Shown here piece after piece: positions 13,901 through 24,810 of a DNA stretch of 64,000 nucleotides. The position numbers and the translations under genes are program-made. How positions within the stretch are numbered: the stretch's first letter is position 1; each line of letters starts with the position of its first letter. Location of the stretch: assembly GCF_002240355.1 (NCBI RefSeq), contig NZ_CP016353.1:1352501-1416500 (forward strand). The letters run 5' to 3'. The notes below the pieces were generated by a model. That model was not told the origin of the DNA. It did not search any database and saw only the letters and a list, made by a program, of their open reading frames with translations. This stretch comes from Prauserella marina (GTDB lineage: Bacteria; Actinomycetota; Actinomycetes; Mycobacteriales; Pseudonocardiaceae).

Positions 13901-13966
13901 CGCGAGTCCCCCGCCCAGGACGCCGAGATCCGCACTCAGGACGCCGAGATCCGCGTTCGGGACGGC
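13901..13966. repeat. 21-bp tandem repeat block, copy A
   Basis: The block starts with CGCGAGTCCCCCGC and continues with two full 21-bp units (13916-13936 and 13937-13957) built on the core CGCCGAGATCCGC, then a degenerate part-unit. It fills the gap between two convergent genes. Related blocks lie near 34.5 kb and 56.2 kb. Confidence 0.8.
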
Positions 13967-14869
13967 TCAGGGCCGGGCGAACGGTGCGAACCAGGTGAGC
14001 GCCAGCGAGTCGAGGGTCGGTTCGGGAGGCGCGGGCATCCAGCTCAGATACGCCCGCAGGTTGCCGTAGCGGTGCAGCAACGTGTAGGCGAGGCAGCGGC
14101 GGGCGAACGGTTCGCCGACATCGGAGGGCGTGTAGCCGTAGGCACGCAACAGCGTGCGCAGGAAGCTCGCGCCCTCCTCGCCGCCTCCGGCGAGATACAC
14201 GGCGACCGCGACGAGGTCGTACTCCGCCGCGCCGCGCATGGCGGGTTCGAAGTCGAACAACCCCGACGGAATCGCGGTCCCCTCCCGCAGCAGGACGTGC
14301 TCACGCATGACCTCGGTGTGCAGTAGCACCGGCTCGGTGGCTCCGACATCGACCGTGTCGAGGAAGCCGGGGATCTGCGACAGCCATTCCTCGGCGAGGC
14401 CGCGTTCCCGCTGCTCGCCCACCACCACGTCGCGACGCTCACGCACGAACGCCTGCCAGTCAAGGGGTTCCAGCTTCTCCAGCGAGGGGTCGGTGACGGC
14501 GTGCAACTCCGCGAGCGCGACACCGATTCGTTCGGCCAGCCCGGTGCGTTCCGACGCGGACAATCGCGGCCACGCGCCGGAAAGGGGCTCACCGGGCAGT
14601 CTGCGCATCAGCACGTAGTGCCAGCCCTCGGCTTCCCCCGCGCCGACCAGACCGGGGGTGGGAATGGACAGTCGCCCTTCCAGCGCGCCGAGCACGGTGG
14701 CTTCGACCCGTGCCTCTCCCGCGTCCTCGGCGGGAAACAACTTGAGCACCAGATCCTCGCCCACCGCGTACACGGGTACCGAACCGCCGGGGAACCGCGA
14801 GACCGGCGCAGCGCCGAGCCCCAGGGGCACCCGCAGCCGCGCGAGGGAAACGTCGTCCATGACCGGCAC
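13967..14869 (-). CDS. APH/choline-kinase-like phosphotransferase with altered catalytic loop
   Basis: About 300 residues with an aminoglycoside-phosphotransferase-type kinase fold: an ATP-site strand VYAVGEDLVLKLFP with the usual lysine, and an LMRRLPGEPLSG hinge. A catalytic loop and an LFDFEPAM metal motif follow. The loop reads LLHTEVMREHVLL where APH enzymes usually have HGDxxxxN, so the catalytic Asp is Glu and the Asn is His. The GTG start at 14869 lies one base after the mtnA stop; an ATG nine bases further in (14860) is equally possible. Pairing with mtnA raises a small-molecule sugar kinase role (methylthioribose kinases share this fold), but that is inference and resistance cannot be claimed. 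Confidence 0.7.
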   Translation of the reverse strand: MPVMDDVSLARLRVPLGLGAAPVSRFPGGSVPVYAVGEDLVLKLFPAEDAGEARVEATVLGALEGRLSIPTPGLVGAGEAEGWHYVLMRRLPGEPLSGAWPRLSASERTGLAERIGVALAELHAVTDPSLEKLEPLDWQAFVRERRDVVVGEQRERGLAEEWLSQIPGFLDTVDVGATEPVLLHTEVMREHVLLREGTAIPSGLFDFEPAMRGAAEYDLVAVAVYLAGGGEEGASFLRTLLRAYGYTPSDVGEPFARRCLAYTLLHRYGNLRAYLSWMPAPPEPTLDSLALTWFAPFARP

Positions 14870-14870
14870 G

Positions 14871-15887
<1,017 letters not shown>

Positions 15888-15955
15888 GGCCCCATTCTGC
15901 ACAGTCCGCGCGCGGGTGTGGACCTCCAGCGCGGTGGAGGTTGCAAGGTGAGGAC

Positions 15956-17317
15956 ATGACCCAGGCGCGAGAACGGCGGCCCGCCGTTCTGTGGACACCG
16001 GAGCACAGGGCGACCACGGCGGGACTGCTGCTCGTCGTCACGCTGATCGCGTTCGAGAATCTCGGCGTCGCGACCGCGATGCCGACCATGGTCGCCGACC
16101 TCGACGGAACCGCCCTCTACTCGTGGCCGTTCACCGCGTTCCTCGTCGCCAGCGTCGCGGCGACGGTGCTGTCCGGCCGGTTGTGCGATCTGCGAGGTCC
16201 CGTTCCCTCGTTGCTCGTCGGTCCCGCCGTGTTCCTCGCGGGACTGCTCGTCGCGGGGGCCGCGCCGACCATGGAGGTGCTGCTGGCAGGACGGTTTCTG
16301 CAAGGACTGGGCACCGGCACCCTGCTCGTCGCGACGTCGGTGCTCATCGCGCTCGTGTTCACCGACCGCGAGCGGCCGGTGATCTACGCGGCCAACGCGG
16401 CGGCGTGGGTGCTGCCTGCCGTGCTCGGCCCGCCGGTGGCAGGGCTGGTGACGGTGCACTTCGGCTGGCGGTGGGTGTTCCTCGGGCTGGCGCCGCTGGT
16501 GCCGGTGGGGGTCGCGCTGCTGATCCCCGCCCTCCGCCGGATCACCCGCGCCGGGCAACCGGACGGCGAAGGCGGCGGGCGGAGGGCGAGTGTGTGGGCC
16601 GCCGTGTCGGCCGCGCTGGGGATTGCCGCGCTGACCTGGGCCGCGCAGCATCCTTCCTCGCTCGCCGCCGGTTACGGCCTCGCCGAGCTCGTCCTGCTGG
16701 CTGCCGCGCTGCGCACGCTGTTGCCGAGGGGGACGTCGCGGGCGCGGAGTGGGCTGCCCGCCCTCGTCGCGTCGAGGGCGTTGCTCGCTGGTTCCTTCGC
16801 GGGCATGGAGGCGTTCCTGCCGCTGACGATGACCGGCGTCCACGGATACGGGCCCGCGCTGGCCGGTATGCCGCTCACGACGGCAGCGGTGAGCTGGTCG
16901 GCGGCCTCCGTGGTGCAGGGGCGCAAACCGGACTGGCGGAGGGAGAGCCTCGTCCGCGCGGGGTTCTGCTTCCTCGCGGTCGGACTGGCGTTGTTCACGG
17001 CTGTTTCGCAGGCGTGGTGTCCCGGCTGGGTCGCGTTTGTCGGAGCCGCGGCGGGCGGCGCGGGGATGGGAATCGCGCTTCCGTCCATCTCGGTGCTGCT
17101 GTTGCGCCTTTCGCCGGTCGCGGAGCGCGGTTTCAACACCTCGGCGCTCCAGCTCGGCGACTGGGTCGCCTCCGCGCTGGCGATCGGTCTCGGCGGGGTC
17201 CTGCTCGGCGCGCTCGCCTCGGCAGCGGCGCCGGGTCCCTCGGTGGCGGTACTCGGCGCGCTGCTGGCGGCTTCGGCGCTGCTCGGGGTGGTGATGACCG
17301 GCAGGAGAGCGGCGTGA
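15956..17317 (+). CDS. MFS transporter (drug/proton antiporter-like)
   Basis: 453 residues rich in hydrophobic segments, about 12-14 membrane spans. It opens with [29 protein letters not shown], typical of DHA2-type carriers, and has the loop-2 motif [16 protein letters not shown] and an [11 protein letters not shown] segment. Late motifs such as [17 protein letters not shown] fit the same family. The substrate is unknown. ATG at 15956 is preceded by AAGGTGAGGAC; longer starts would overlap the divergent mtnA start. The cysteine desulfurase gene follows after about 50 bp but has its own promoter-like sequence. Confidence 0.85.
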   Translation: MTQARERRPAVLWTPEHRATTAGLLLVVTLIAFENLGVATAMPTMVADLDGTALYSWPFTAFLVASVAATVLSGRLCDLRGPVPSLLVGPAVFLAGLLVAGAAPTMEVLLAGRFLQGLGTGTLLVATSVLIALVFTDRERPVIYAANAAAWVLPAVLGPPVAGLVTVHFGWRWVFLGLAPLVPVGVALLIPALRRITRAGQPDGEGGGRRASVWAAVSAALGIAALTWAAQHPSSLAAGYGLAELVLLAAALRTLLPRGTSRARSGLPALVASRALLAGSFAGMEAFLPLTMTGVHGYGPALAGMPLTTAAVSWSAASVVQGRKPDWRRESLVRAGFCFLAVGLALFTAVSQAWCPGWVAFVGAAAGGAGMGIALPSISVLLLRLSPVAERGFNTSALQLGDWVASALAIGLGGVLLGALASAAAPGPSVAVLGALLAASALLGVVMTGRRAA

Positions 17318-17366
17318 GCAGTGTCGCGCCTCACGGCCTGCCGGGCACGACTACCCTGGACAGGCG

Positions 17367-18599
17367 ATGACCTATCTCGACCACGCGGCCACCACCCCCA
17401 TGCTGCCCTCGGCCGTGGCGGCAATGAGCGAAGCGCTGTCCTCCGTCGGCAACGCTTCCTCCTTGCATTCCTCGGGAAGGCGTGCACGCAGGGTCGTCGA
17501 GGAGGCCCGCGAGACCATCGCCGACGCGCTGGGCGCCCGGCCGTCCGAGGTGATCTTCACGGCGGGCGGCACCGAGAGTGACAACCTCGCCGTGAAGGGG
17601 ATCTTCTGGGCGAGGCACAAGGAGCAGCCGCGCAGGAGACGGGTGCTGGCCAGCGCCGTCGAGCACCACGCCGTGCTCGACGCCGTGCAGTGGCTCGCCG
17701 AGCACGCGGGAGCCGAGGTGACCTGGCTGCCCGTCGATGGCGACGGCAGGCTGAGCCCCGAGACGCTGAGGGCGGCCATCGAGACCGATCCGGACACCGT
17801 CGCGCTGGCCACCGTCATGTGGGCGAACAACGAGGTCGGCACCGTCAACGACATGGCGGCACTCGCCGGGGTCTGCGCCGAGAACGGCATCCCGCTGCAC
17901 ACCGACGCCGTGCAGGCGGTCGGTGCCATCGAGGTCGACTTCGCCGTCGGGGTCAACGCGCTGACGCTGACCGGGCACAAACTGGGCGGGCCCTACGGGG
18001 TCGGCGCGCTGCTGCTCGACCGCGACACCGCGTGCGTTCCGCTGCTGCACGGGGGCGGTCAAGAACGCGAGGTGCGTTCCGGCACGCTCGACGTTCCCGC
18101 GATCCACGCCTTCGCCACGGCGGTGCGGGCGAGCGTAGAGCGGAGGCAGGAGACGTTCGACGAGCTGACCAAGCTGAGGGACGAGCTGGTCGCCGCCGTG
18201 CTGCACGAGGTGCCGGACGCGGTGCTCAACGGCCCGCCTGCCGACGCCTCAGGTGGCAGGCTGCCGGGGATCGCGCACTTCACGTTCCCGCACTGCGCCG
18301 GCGACAGCCTGCTGATGCTGCTCGACGCGAAGGGCATCGAGTGCTCGACCGGTTCGGCGTGCACGGCGGGAGTCGCCGAGCCGAGTCACGTGCTGCTCGC
18401 GATGGGAGCCGACGCGGCGTCGGCGCGAGGCTCACTGCGGTTCTCGCTCGGGCACACGTCGTCGGCGGCCGATGTCGACGCGCTGCGCGGCGAACTCGGT
18501 GGTGTCGTGGAAAGGGCGAGGCAGGCCGGTCTCGCCGGAATGCGCAAGGCGGTCGCCGACGAGGACAGGGCACTGTCGGCGAGCGGTCAGGAGGGGTGA
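17367..18599 (+). CDS. Cysteine desulfurase, IscS/NifS family
   Basis: 410 residues. This PLP enzyme takes sulfur from cysteine to form a persulfide used for tRNA thiolation or Fe-S clusters. [10 protein letters not shown] opens the protein. The PLP-binding lysine is Lys205 in [11 protein letters not shown], and the persulfide cysteine is expected at Cys332 in STGSACTAG, with a second cysteine six residues before it. The gene stops four bases before mnmA on the same strand, so it most likely supplies sulfur to MnmA, as iscS-trmU do in mycobacteria. A TACCCT -10-like hexamer sits nine bases before the ATG. Confidence 0.95.
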   Translation: MTYLDHAATTPMLPSAVAAMSEALSSVGNASSLHSSGRRARRVVEEARETIADALGARPSEVIFTAGGTESDNLAVKGIFWARHKEQPRRRRVLASAVEHHAVLDAVQWLAEHAGAEVTWLPVDGDGRLSPETLRAAIETDPDTVALATVMWANNEVGTVNDMAALAGVCAENGIPLHTDAVQAVGAIEVDFAVGVNALTLTGHKLGGPYGVGALLLDRDTACVPLLHGGGQEREVRSGTLDVPAIHAFATAVRASVERRQETFDELTKLRDELVAAVLHEVPDAVLNGPPADASGGRLPGIAHFTFPHCAGDSLLMLLDAKGIECSTGSACTAGVAEPSHVLLAMGADAASARGSLRFSLGHTSSAADVDALRGELGGVVERARQAGLAGMRKAVADEDRALSASGQEG

Positions 18600-18603
18600 G
18601 CTG

Positions 18604-19695
18604 ATGCGGGTTCTCGCCGCGATGAGCGGGGGAGTGGATTCGGCGGTCGCCGCCGCGCGAGCGGTCGCCGAAGGACACGATGTGGTCGGCGTGCATCTCG
18701 CGCTGTCGGCGAAGCCGGGAACACTGCGGACCGGTTCGCGTGGTTGCTGCACCGTCGAGGACGCGCACGACGCGCGAAGGGCGGCCGACATACTCGGGAT
18801 CCCGTTCTACGTATGGGATTTCGCTGAGCGGTTCACCGAGGAGGTCGTCGAGACCTTCGTCGGCGAGTACGCGGCCGGGCGCACTCCCAACCCGTGCGTC
18901 ACGTGCAACGAGAAGATCAAGTTCGAGGCGTTGCTCGACAAGGCGATGGCACTGGGGTTCGACGCGGTGTGCACGGGGCACTACGCCCGGTTGTCCGTTG
19001 TGGATGGTGTGCCGGAGCTGCGCAGGAGCGCCGACGAGGACAAGGACCAGTCCTATGTGCTCGCCTCGCTGACCCCGGAACAGTTGCGGCACGCCATGTT
19101 CCCGCTCGGCGGCTCGCGCAAGCCCGACGTGCGCGAGGAGGCGGCCGAGCGCGGGCTGTCCGTCGCGAGCAAGCCGGACAGCCACGACATCTGCTTCATC
19201 CCCGACGGCGACACCAAGAAGTTCCTTGAGAAGCGCCTCGGCGAGCGGCCTGGTGACCTCGTGGACGCCGAGACCGGCGCCGTGCTCGGGAAGCACACCG
19301 GCGTGCATGGGTTCACGGTCGGCCAGCGCAAGGGGCTCGGCATCGACGCGCCTGCCGCCGACGGCAAGCCGAGGTACGTGCTGTCGCTGGAGCCCGTTTC
19401 CGGCGCGGTCAAGGTCGGATCGGCCACCGAGCTCGCCGTCAGTCACATCGCGGCCGACCGGCCGATCTGGCCTGGTGAGCACCCGCTCGCCGGACCGGCC
19501 GAATGCGTCGTGCAGGTGCGTGCGCACGGCGGTACGGCACCGGCCGTCGCGGAAGCCGTCGGCGACGAGGTCACCATCGAGCTGCGCGAACCGCTGCGGG
19601 GTGTGGCTCCAGGGCAGGTCGTCGTGCTGTATCGCGAGGACTCCGGTGCTGGCGACCTCGTGCTGGGAAGTGCGAAGATCGCCTCGACGGCGTAA
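18604..19695 (+). CDS. mnmA: tRNA 2-thiouridine(34) synthase
   Basis: 363 residues. MnmA thiolates U34 of the tRNAs for Glu, Gln and Lys using ATP and persulfide sulfur. The PP-loop [12 protein letters not shown] is at the N-terminus. The two catalytic cysteines are visible as Cys101 in [11 protein letters not shown] and Cys197 in [11 protein letters not shown], and [12 protein letters not shown] precedes the C-terminal barrel domains. ATG at 18604 directly follows the cysteine desulfurase stop, with AGGAGG upstream. Coupling to the desulfurase gene is expected. Confidence 0.96.
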   Translation: MRVLAAMSGGVDSAVAAARAVAEGHDVVGVHLALSAKPGTLRTGSRGCCTVEDAHDARRAADILGIPFYVWDFAERFTEEVVETFVGEYAAGRTPNPCVTCNEKIKFEALLDKAMALGFDAVCTGHYARLSVVDGVPELRRSADEDKDQSYVLASLTPEQLRHAMFPLGGSRKPDVREEAAERGLSVASKPDSHDICFIPDGDTKKFLEKRLGERPGDLVDAETGAVLGKHTGVHGFTVGQRKGLGIDAPAADGKPRYVLSLEPVSGAVKVGSATELAVSHIAADRPIWPGEHPLAGPAECVVQVRAHGGTAPAVAEAVGDEVTIELREPLRGVAPGQVVVLYREDSGAGDLVLGSAKIASTA

Positions 19696-19739
19696 CGAGG
19701 TCGCGTGCGGTAGCGTCCCGCCGTCGCGGGAGGTACTCG

Positions 19740-21269
19740 ATGACGAGCCTGATCAGGTCCAGCACCGTGTCCGATGTGGTGCGCCGCAGCGCGGCGAGGG
19801 TGCCGGACCGGATCGCGCTGCGGTTCGCGGGGCGCGAATGGACCTACGCCGAACTCGACGCGGCCGTGACGAGGGCGGCGGCACACCTGCTTTCGCTGGG
19901 CCTGCGGCACGGCGACCGGGTCGCAGCCTACGGCAAGAACTCCGACGCCTACCTCATCGGGTTCCTCGCCTGCGCTAGGGCGGGCCTGGTGCACGTCCCG
20001 GTCAACTTCAACCTCACCGGCGGCGAACTCGGCTACCTGATCGAGCAGTCGGGAAGCAGGGCCGCGTTGGTCGATCCGGCGCTGCGCGGCAACGTCGAGG
20101 CTCTGGGGCTTCCGCTCGATCACGTTCTCGCGCTGCGGGACGAGGACGGATCGTTGCTTGAGGTGGCGCGCGAAGACGCCGCCGTGCCGGAACTGGCCGT
20201 CGACATCGCCGACACGGATCTCGTGCAGTTGCTGTACACGTCGGGAACGACGTCGCGCCCGAAGGGCGCGATGATGACCCATCGCGCGCTCGTGCACGAG
20301 TACCTTTCCTGCGTCGTCGGGCTCGACCTGACCGAGGACGACGCGCCGCTGCACGTGATGCCGCTGTACCACTCGGCGCAGATGCACGTGTTCCTGTTGC
20401 CGTGGCTCGCCGTCGGCGCGGTCAACACCCTGCTTGAGACGCCTGATCCAGGCGAGGTGCTTCGCGTGCTCGCCGATGGCGGGCACGGCGCGTTCTTCGC
20501 CGCGCCGACGTTGTGGGTGGCGATCGCCAACCACCCGGAGTTCGCGGCACACGATCTTTCCGCGCTGCGCAAGGCGTACTACGGTGCCTCGATCATGCCG
20601 GGGCCGGTGCTGGCCCGGCTCAGGGAAGCGATGCCGCGACTGGGGTTCTACAACTGTTTCGGCCAGTCCGAGATCGGCCCGCTCGCCACGATCCTGCGAC
20701 CGGAGGAACACGAGCAGCGGCCTGATTCGGCCGGAAGGGCCGCGTTGTTCGTCGAGTTGCGGGTGGTCGACGCCGACGGCAACGACGTGCCGCCTGGCGA
20801 GCAGGGCGAGGTGGTGTACCGATCGCCGCAACTGTGCGAGGGCTACTGGGACAAACCGGAGGAGACCGAGGAAGCCTTCTCCGGCGGCTGGTTCCACTCC
20901 GGTGACCTCGTGCGCGTCGACGAGCAGGGCTACCTCTTCGTGGTCGACCGCATCAAGGACGTGATCAACACAGGTGGTGTCATGGTCGCCTCCCGCGAGG
21001 TGGAGGACGCCATCTACACCCATCCCGGCGTCGCCGAGGTCGCCGTCGTCGGGCTCGCCGACGCCAAGTGGATCGAGGCGATCACCGCCGTCGTCGTGCC
21101 GAAGGGCGACGCCGCGCTCGACGGCGGCGAACTGGTCGAGCACGTCAAGACGCGGCTGGCGGCCTTCAAGGTGCCCAAGGCCGTGCACTTCGTGACCGAC
21201 CTGCCCCGCAACGCCTCGGGCAAGATCCTCAAGCGGGAACTGCGCGACCGGTTCAGCGGTTCCGAGTAG
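19740..21269 (+). CDS. Long/medium-chain acyl-CoA synthetase, AMP-forming (FadD-like)
   Basis: 509 residues of the ANL superfamily. The P-loop motif YTSGTTSRPKGAMMTH is near residue 165, FYNCFGQSEIG near 305, the hinge GWFHSGDLVRVDEQGY near 385, and the C-terminal catalytic lysine lies in NASGKILKREL. Such enzymes activate fatty or aromatic carboxylates via an acyl-adenylate. The ATG at 19740 follows GGGAGG. Its last 17 bp overlap, tail to tail, the minus-strand TetR gene. It starts about 45 bp after mnmA, with a small GC-rich hairpin between. The exact substrate is unknown. Confidence 0.9.
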   Translation: MTSLIRSSTVSDVVRRSAARVPDRIALRFAGREWTYAELDAAVTRAAAHLLSLGLRHGDRVAAYGKNSDAYLIGFLACARAGLVHVPVNFNLTGGELGYLIEQSGSRAALVDPALRGNVEALGLPLDHVLALRDEDGSLLEVAREDAAVPELAVDIADTDLVQLLYTSGTTSRPKGAMMTHRALVHEYLSCVVGLDLTEDDAPLHVMPLYHSAQMHVFLLPWLAVGAVNTLLETPDPGEVLRVLADGGHGAFFAAPTLWVAIANHPEFAAHDLSALRKAYYGASIMPGPVLARLREAMPRLGFYNCFGQSEIGPLATILRPEEHEQRPDSAGRAALFVELRVVDADGNDVPPGEQGEVVYRSPQLCEGYWDKPEETEEAFSGGWFHSGDLVRVDEQGYLFVVDRIKDVINTGGVMVASREVEDAIYTHPGVAEVAVVGLADAKWIEAITAVVVPKGDAALDGGELVEHVKTRLAAFKVPKAVHFVTDLPRNASGKILKRELRDRFSGSE

Positions 21270-21855
21270 CAGGGCGCAGCGCCAGCAGCGAGCTGGTCAG
21301 CGCTTCGGCGGCGTCCTGGTCGCCGAGCAGCACCCTGTGCAGGGTGGCGTCGGCGGTGTGCACGAGCAGCGCGGCGGTTCGTTCCGCACCGGCGCCTTCC
21401 TCGACGCCGGTGCGCCGGAGCTGCACGGCGACCTCGGCGACGGCGGCGTCGTGCAGCGCGCGAAGGGCCGCGACCCCTTCCGGCGAGCGCGGGGTCAGCT
21501 CGTAGAGCACGGCGTGCAGGTGAGGACGTTCGGTGTGCAGGACGGCGAACTCGGTCGCGAACGCGCGTACCGTGCCAGGCCAGTCCGGCTTCTCCTCGGC
21601 CAGCCTCGCCGACAGCGCGGCGAGGCGCGAATGCCCCTCGGCGATGTGCCGCTCGGCGAGCGCCCGCAACATGGCCTGCTTGTGCGGGAAATACTGGTAC
21701 AGGGTGCCGATGGAGAAACCGGCCCGTTCGGCGATGCGGTTGGTGGTGGCCTCGGCGCCCTCTCGCTCGAAAACCTGAGCAGCCGCTTCGAGCAACGCGT
21801 CGACGGTGTCGCGGGAGCGCTGCTGGCGCGGCCTTTTCCTCGGGGTGTCCTTCAT
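21253..21855 (-). CDS. TetR family transcriptional regulator
   Basis: 200 residues from the ATG at 21855. The N-terminal helix-turn-helix is typical: RSRDTVDALLEAAAQVFEREG, then ATTNRIAERAGFSIGTLYQYFPHKQAMLRAL. The C-terminal ligand domain (about 140 residues) has the fold-type TetR_C pattern with an LHAVLYEL helix. It is divergent from the alpha/beta hydrolase gene with about 40 bp between, and tail-to-tail with the acyl-CoA synthetase. It probably represses itself and the hydrolase; no perfect operator palindrome was found in the short gap. Confidence 0.92.
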   Translation of the reverse strand: MKDTPRKRPRQQRSRDTVDALLEAAAQVFEREGAEATTNRIAERAGFSIGTLYQYFPHKQAMLRALAERHIAEGHSRLAALSARLAEEKPDWPGTVRAFATEFAVLHTERPHLHAVLYELTPRSPEGVAALRALHDAAVAEVAVQLRRTGVEEGAGAERTAALLVHTADATLHRVLLGDQDAAEALTSSLLALRPATRNR

Positions 21856-21896
21856 CGTCCTAACGCGAGTTGGCGAGAGGTCCCGCACGGGGTGGG

Positions 21897-22808
21897 ATGG
21901 AAGCCATGCACGAACGATACCTCGCCGAACTGCCTGCCGGGCTTGTTCCGGATCCGTTGCCCCGCAATCGATCGCGATACTGGTCGTGGCGCGGAACCGA
22001 GGTGCACACCGAGTACGTCGGTGATCCGGACTCGCCGAGAAGGGCGATCCTGCTGCACGGAGCGGGTGGGCACGCCGCGGCCCTGTGGCCCTACGCGGTT
22101 CTCGCCGCGGCGGCGGGTTTCCACGTCGTGGTCCCCGATCTTCCCGGCTACGGCAGGACGGTGGTGCCCAGCCCTGGGCGAGTCCGCTACCCCGACTGGG
22201 TCGAGCTGGCCTGCGCGCTCACCGAACGGGAACGCCGCGAGCACGACGGTGAGCTGCTGCTCATCGGCGCCAGCATGGGCGGGATGCTCGCCTACGAGGC
22301 GGCGAGCAGGACCGGCGCCTCGGACAGGGTGCTGGCGACCTGCCTGCTCGATCCCCGCGAACCGGTGGCACGCGAGCACATCGGGAAGCGGGCCTGGCAG
22401 GGCAGGGCCGCGGGCCCAATGCTGCGGGTGCTCGCGGGCCCGCTCGCGAACGCGCGGGTGCCGATCCGGTGGCTGGCCAACATGTCCGCGATCGGCAACC
22501 GGCCGAGCCTGACGGCACTGGTCACCGGAGACCGGAGGGGCGGCGGTTCCCGGGTGCCGCTGGGCTTCCTGCGCTCGTTTCTCACCTCGTCACCAGCCGT
22601 GGAACCGGAGGACGCGGCGGGGTTCGAGCTGGTGCTCGCCCAGCCCGCGCTGGACCGGTGGACGCCGACGGAGGTGAGCCTCCCGTTCTTCGAACGGCTC
22701 GCCGTCGAGAAGGAACTGGTGCTGTTACCAGAGGCCGGGCATTTTCCCGTCGAGGAAGCGGGGGTTCGGGTGTTCGCGGGCCTGCTGGCCGCTCAGCGCG
22801 GCGCGTAG
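21897..22808 (+). CDS. Alpha/beta hydrolase
   Basis: About 303 residues. The oxyanion segment is LLHGAGGHAAALWP near residue 55. The nucleophile elbow GASMGG (Ser near 130) and a late LPEAGHFPVEEAG supply the catalytic Ser and His, and VVVPDLPGYGRT is a standard strand-loop of the fold. Esterase, lactonase or C-C hydrolase activity is possible; the substrate cannot be told. Two starts, ATG 21897 and ATG 21906, are equally plausible. The gene is divergent from a TetR regulator and overlaps the MBL hydrolase gene by 16 bp at the 3' ends. Confidence 0.88.
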   Translation: MEAMHERYLAELPAGLVPDPLPRNRSRYWSWRGTEVHTEYVGDPDSPRRAILLHGAGGHAAALWPYAVLAAAAGFHVVVPDLPGYGRTVVPSPGRVRYPDWVELACALTERERREHDGELLLIGASMGGMLAYEAASRTGASDRVLATCLLDPREPVAREHIGKRAWQGRAAGPMLRVLAGPLANARVPIRWLANMSAIGNRPSLTALVTGDRRGGGSRVPLGFLRSFLTSSPAVEPEDAAGFELVLAQPALDRWTPTEVSLPFFERLAVEKELVLLPEAGHFPVEEAGVRVFAGLLAAQRGA

Positions 22809-23839
22809 CGCCGGATCCCGTCCTCGTCGTCGGCCGAGGTGAGCTGCCCCTGCAACACCAGCAGGTCGAGGTGCGCCCCGGTTTCCAGAACGGCAAGCAT
22901 CTGGTTGAACCCGTCCATGCCGGTGAGCGAGCGCTTCCGCCTCGTCCAGGTGAGGCGGAGCGCGCAGTCGTAGGCCGTTCCGGCGCCCGCCGCGACGGTG
23001 TCGCCCATCTCGGCGAGCCGCGTCTCGTGGTGGGCGAGCAGTTCGTCGGCCCTCGCGTGCACGCTCGGCGACACCGGGCCGTGCGCGGGAAGCATCCGCA
23101 TGTCCGGCAGTTCCTTCATCAGCCGGAGCGAGCTGAGGAAGTCGCGCAGCGGGTACTCGACGGGCACCGGCTGGAAGCCGATCGAAGGCGTGATGTGCGG
23201 AAGCACGTGATCGCCGGTGAAGAGCAGTTTTTCCTTGGGGTCGGCGAAAACCACGTGCCCGGCCGTGTGCCCCGGCGTGTGCACGACGTCGAGGTCCTTG
23301 CCCCCGAGCACGGTCCGCTTTCCGGCCGCGAGCCACTCGTCCGGCTTCTCCCACAGGCTTTCCTCTGCCTTGGGCGGGGTCGTGCCGAAGATCTTGACGA
23401 GCTCGTCGACGACGGGCCGCCCTCCGGCCTGGAGCAGCAGCTGGATCTGTGCCTGCATGGGACCCCACTCGGACGTCAGTGTCGCCGTGAGTGACGGTTC
23501 CTCAAGCTGGCCGAGCGCGACCTTGCCGCCGAACTTCCTGCGCAGTTCGACCGCGAGCGTGTAGTGGTCGCGGTGAACGTGGGTGATGAGGAATTGACTC
23601 ACGTCGCCGAGACCGGCGCCGATCGCGCCGAGCCCTGCCGCGAGCCGTCGCTCCGCTTCCTCCAGCGCCCAGCCCGAGTCGACGAGGACCAGTTCGGTGC
23701 CGTCGGTGATGACGTAGACGTTGACGGCGCGAAGCGCGTCATTGGGCAGTGGCAACGGGATCCGGTAGACACCGGGAGCCACCGAGTAGATCCCCGGCTC
23801 GGTCCAGTCCCGGTTGCTGTCTTCCTCACGCGGCTCCAC
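22793..23839 (-). CDS. MBL-fold metallohydrolase
   Basis: 348 residues. The metallo-beta-lactamase core carries THVHRDHYTL near residue 85, TPGHTAGHVVF near 195 and LFTGDHVLPHITP near 210. These give the usual HxHxDH, H, D and H ligands, and LPAHGPVSP follows. The C-terminal 80 residues resemble the winged helix of LACTB2-like and related hydrolases. No substrate is evident. It begins with GTG at 23839 after a GAGGG ribosome site. That site lies inside one arm of an 18-bp inverted repeat whose other arm follows the upstream nitrilase stop. Confidence 0.88.
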   Translation of the reverse strand: MEPREEDSNRDWTEPGIYSVAPGVYRIPLPLPNDALRAVNVYVITDGTELVLVDSGWALEEAERRLAAGLGAIGAGLGDVSQFLITHVHRDHYTLAVELRRKFGGKVALGQLEEPSLTATLTSEWGPMQAQIQLLLQAGGRPVVDELVKIFGTTPPKAEESLWEKPDEWLAAGKRTVLGGKDLDVVHTPGHTAGHVVFADPKEKLLFTGDHVLPHITPSIGFQPVPVEYPLRDFLSSLRLMKELPDMRMLPAHGPVSPSVHARADELLAHHETRLAEMGDTVAAGAGTAYDCALRLTWTRRKRSLTGMDGFNQMLAVLETGAHLDLLVLQGQLTSADDEDGIRRYAPR

Positions 23840-23974
23840 GGCGACCCTCGCTGTCTCTCACACCTTTGTCCGGTCAATCCTCGATCAGAGCAGTTTCGTG
23901 CGTCTGGCAGGAGTGTCCTGAGACGCATGTCACCGGCCGAGCGCCGAGAAGGGTGAAGACAGCGAGGGTCGCCG
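23839..23974. repeat. 18-bp perfect inverted repeat with 100-bp spacer around an intergenic region
   Basis: The arms are 23839-23856 and 23957-23974 (CGGCGACCCTCGCTGTCT and its complement). The left arm covers the ribosome binding site and touches the GTG of the MBL gene. The right arm begins two bases after the nitrilase stop codon. In a nitrilase-MBL transcript the arms could pair and hide the MBL ribosome site. Confidence 0.75.
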
Positions 23975-23976
23975 GT

Positions 23977-24810
23977 TCAGTCGGCGCCGCTCTCGTTGCT
24001 GAGCCGTTCGAGCTCGCGGCGCAGCAGGCCCATTCTCGCGTCGGCGAGCAGCGGGATCTCCCTTCGCCTCCGCCTGACCGCGCTGGGGTCGATGTCGACG
24101 ACCAGCAGCGATTCCTCCCACGTCGGCGCGGTCGCCACGGCGGAACCCCACGGGTCGATGACCCGCGAACCGCCCCAGAACCGCACCCCGGCCTCGTCTC
24201 CGACCCTGTTGACGAACACCACCCAGCACTGCTGCATCCGCGCGGTGAAGGTCAGCAGGTCGTGCCAGTACTCGGCGGGGTCGAAGGAACCGGCGGTGAG
24301 CTTCGCGGCCGAGTTGGTGGGAACGATGAGCAGTTCGGCGCCGTCCTGCGCCGCGAGCCACGGCAGCATCGGCTGCCAGGCGTCGTTGCAGATCAAGGTC
24401 GCGAAGCGGCCCATGCCCGTGTCGTAGGCCCGCATGTGCGATCCGGGGCTCGAATGCTTGCGCTCCTCCCAGATCAGGTAGTTCGGCAGGTACAACTTCC
24501 GGTGGTTGTGCACGATCTGGCCGTCCGAGAGGTACAACGCGGAGTTGTGCCTGCGGATCCTGCCGTCCTCAAGGAGGCCGATCACCACGTCGGGACCGTG
24601 CCTGGACAGCGCGGCGAGACGCGGGTCGTCGGGCCACAGCGAGATGTCGTCGGCGAGCTGGCCGAGCGCATAGCCCGTGAGGCTCAACTCCGGAAAGACA
24701 ACCAGATCGGCATTTTCGCTGGCAGCGTCCTTGATGATGCGTTCGGTATCGGCGAGGTTCCCGTCTACGTCGCCGAGCCGGCAGTCGGTTTGCGCGAGCG
24801 CCACTCTCAT
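23977..24810 (-). CDS. Carbon-nitrogen hydrolase (nitrilase superfamily)
   Basis: 277 residues. The Glu-Lys-Cys triad is clear: Glu41 in VVFPELSLTGY, Lys105 in NHRKLYLPNY, and Cys141 in TLICNDAWQP. The protein is a single catalytic domain without a fused synthetase, so it is not a glutamine-dependent NAD synthetase. Amidase, carbamoylase or nitrilase activity is possible. ATG at 24810 is preceded by GGGAGG with eight bases between; a GTG nine bases upstream lacks such spacing. It is divergent from the MetE-like gene. Confidence 0.88.
   Translation of the reverse strand: MRVALAQTDCRLGDVDGNLADTERIIKDAASENADLVVFPELSLTGYALGQLADDISLWPDDPRLAALSRHGPDVVIGLLEDGRIRRHNSALYLSDGQIVHNHRKLYLPNYLIWEERKHSSPGSHMRAYDTGMGRFATLICNDAWQPMLPWLAAQDGAELLIVPTNSAAKLTAGSFDPAEYWHDLLTFTARMQQCWVVFVNRVGDEAGVRFWGGSRVIDPWGSAVATAPTWEESLLVVDIDPSAVRRRRREIPLLADARMGLLRRELERLSNESGAD

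Noticed and set aside
13901-13966. CRISPR array for the 21-bp repeats
   Set aside because: Units are directly adjacent with no unique spacers and no cas genes are present.
13967-14869. Aminoglycoside resistance gene
   Set aside because: The fold fits, but the catalytic loop is altered and the context is methionine salvage; resistance cannot be supported.
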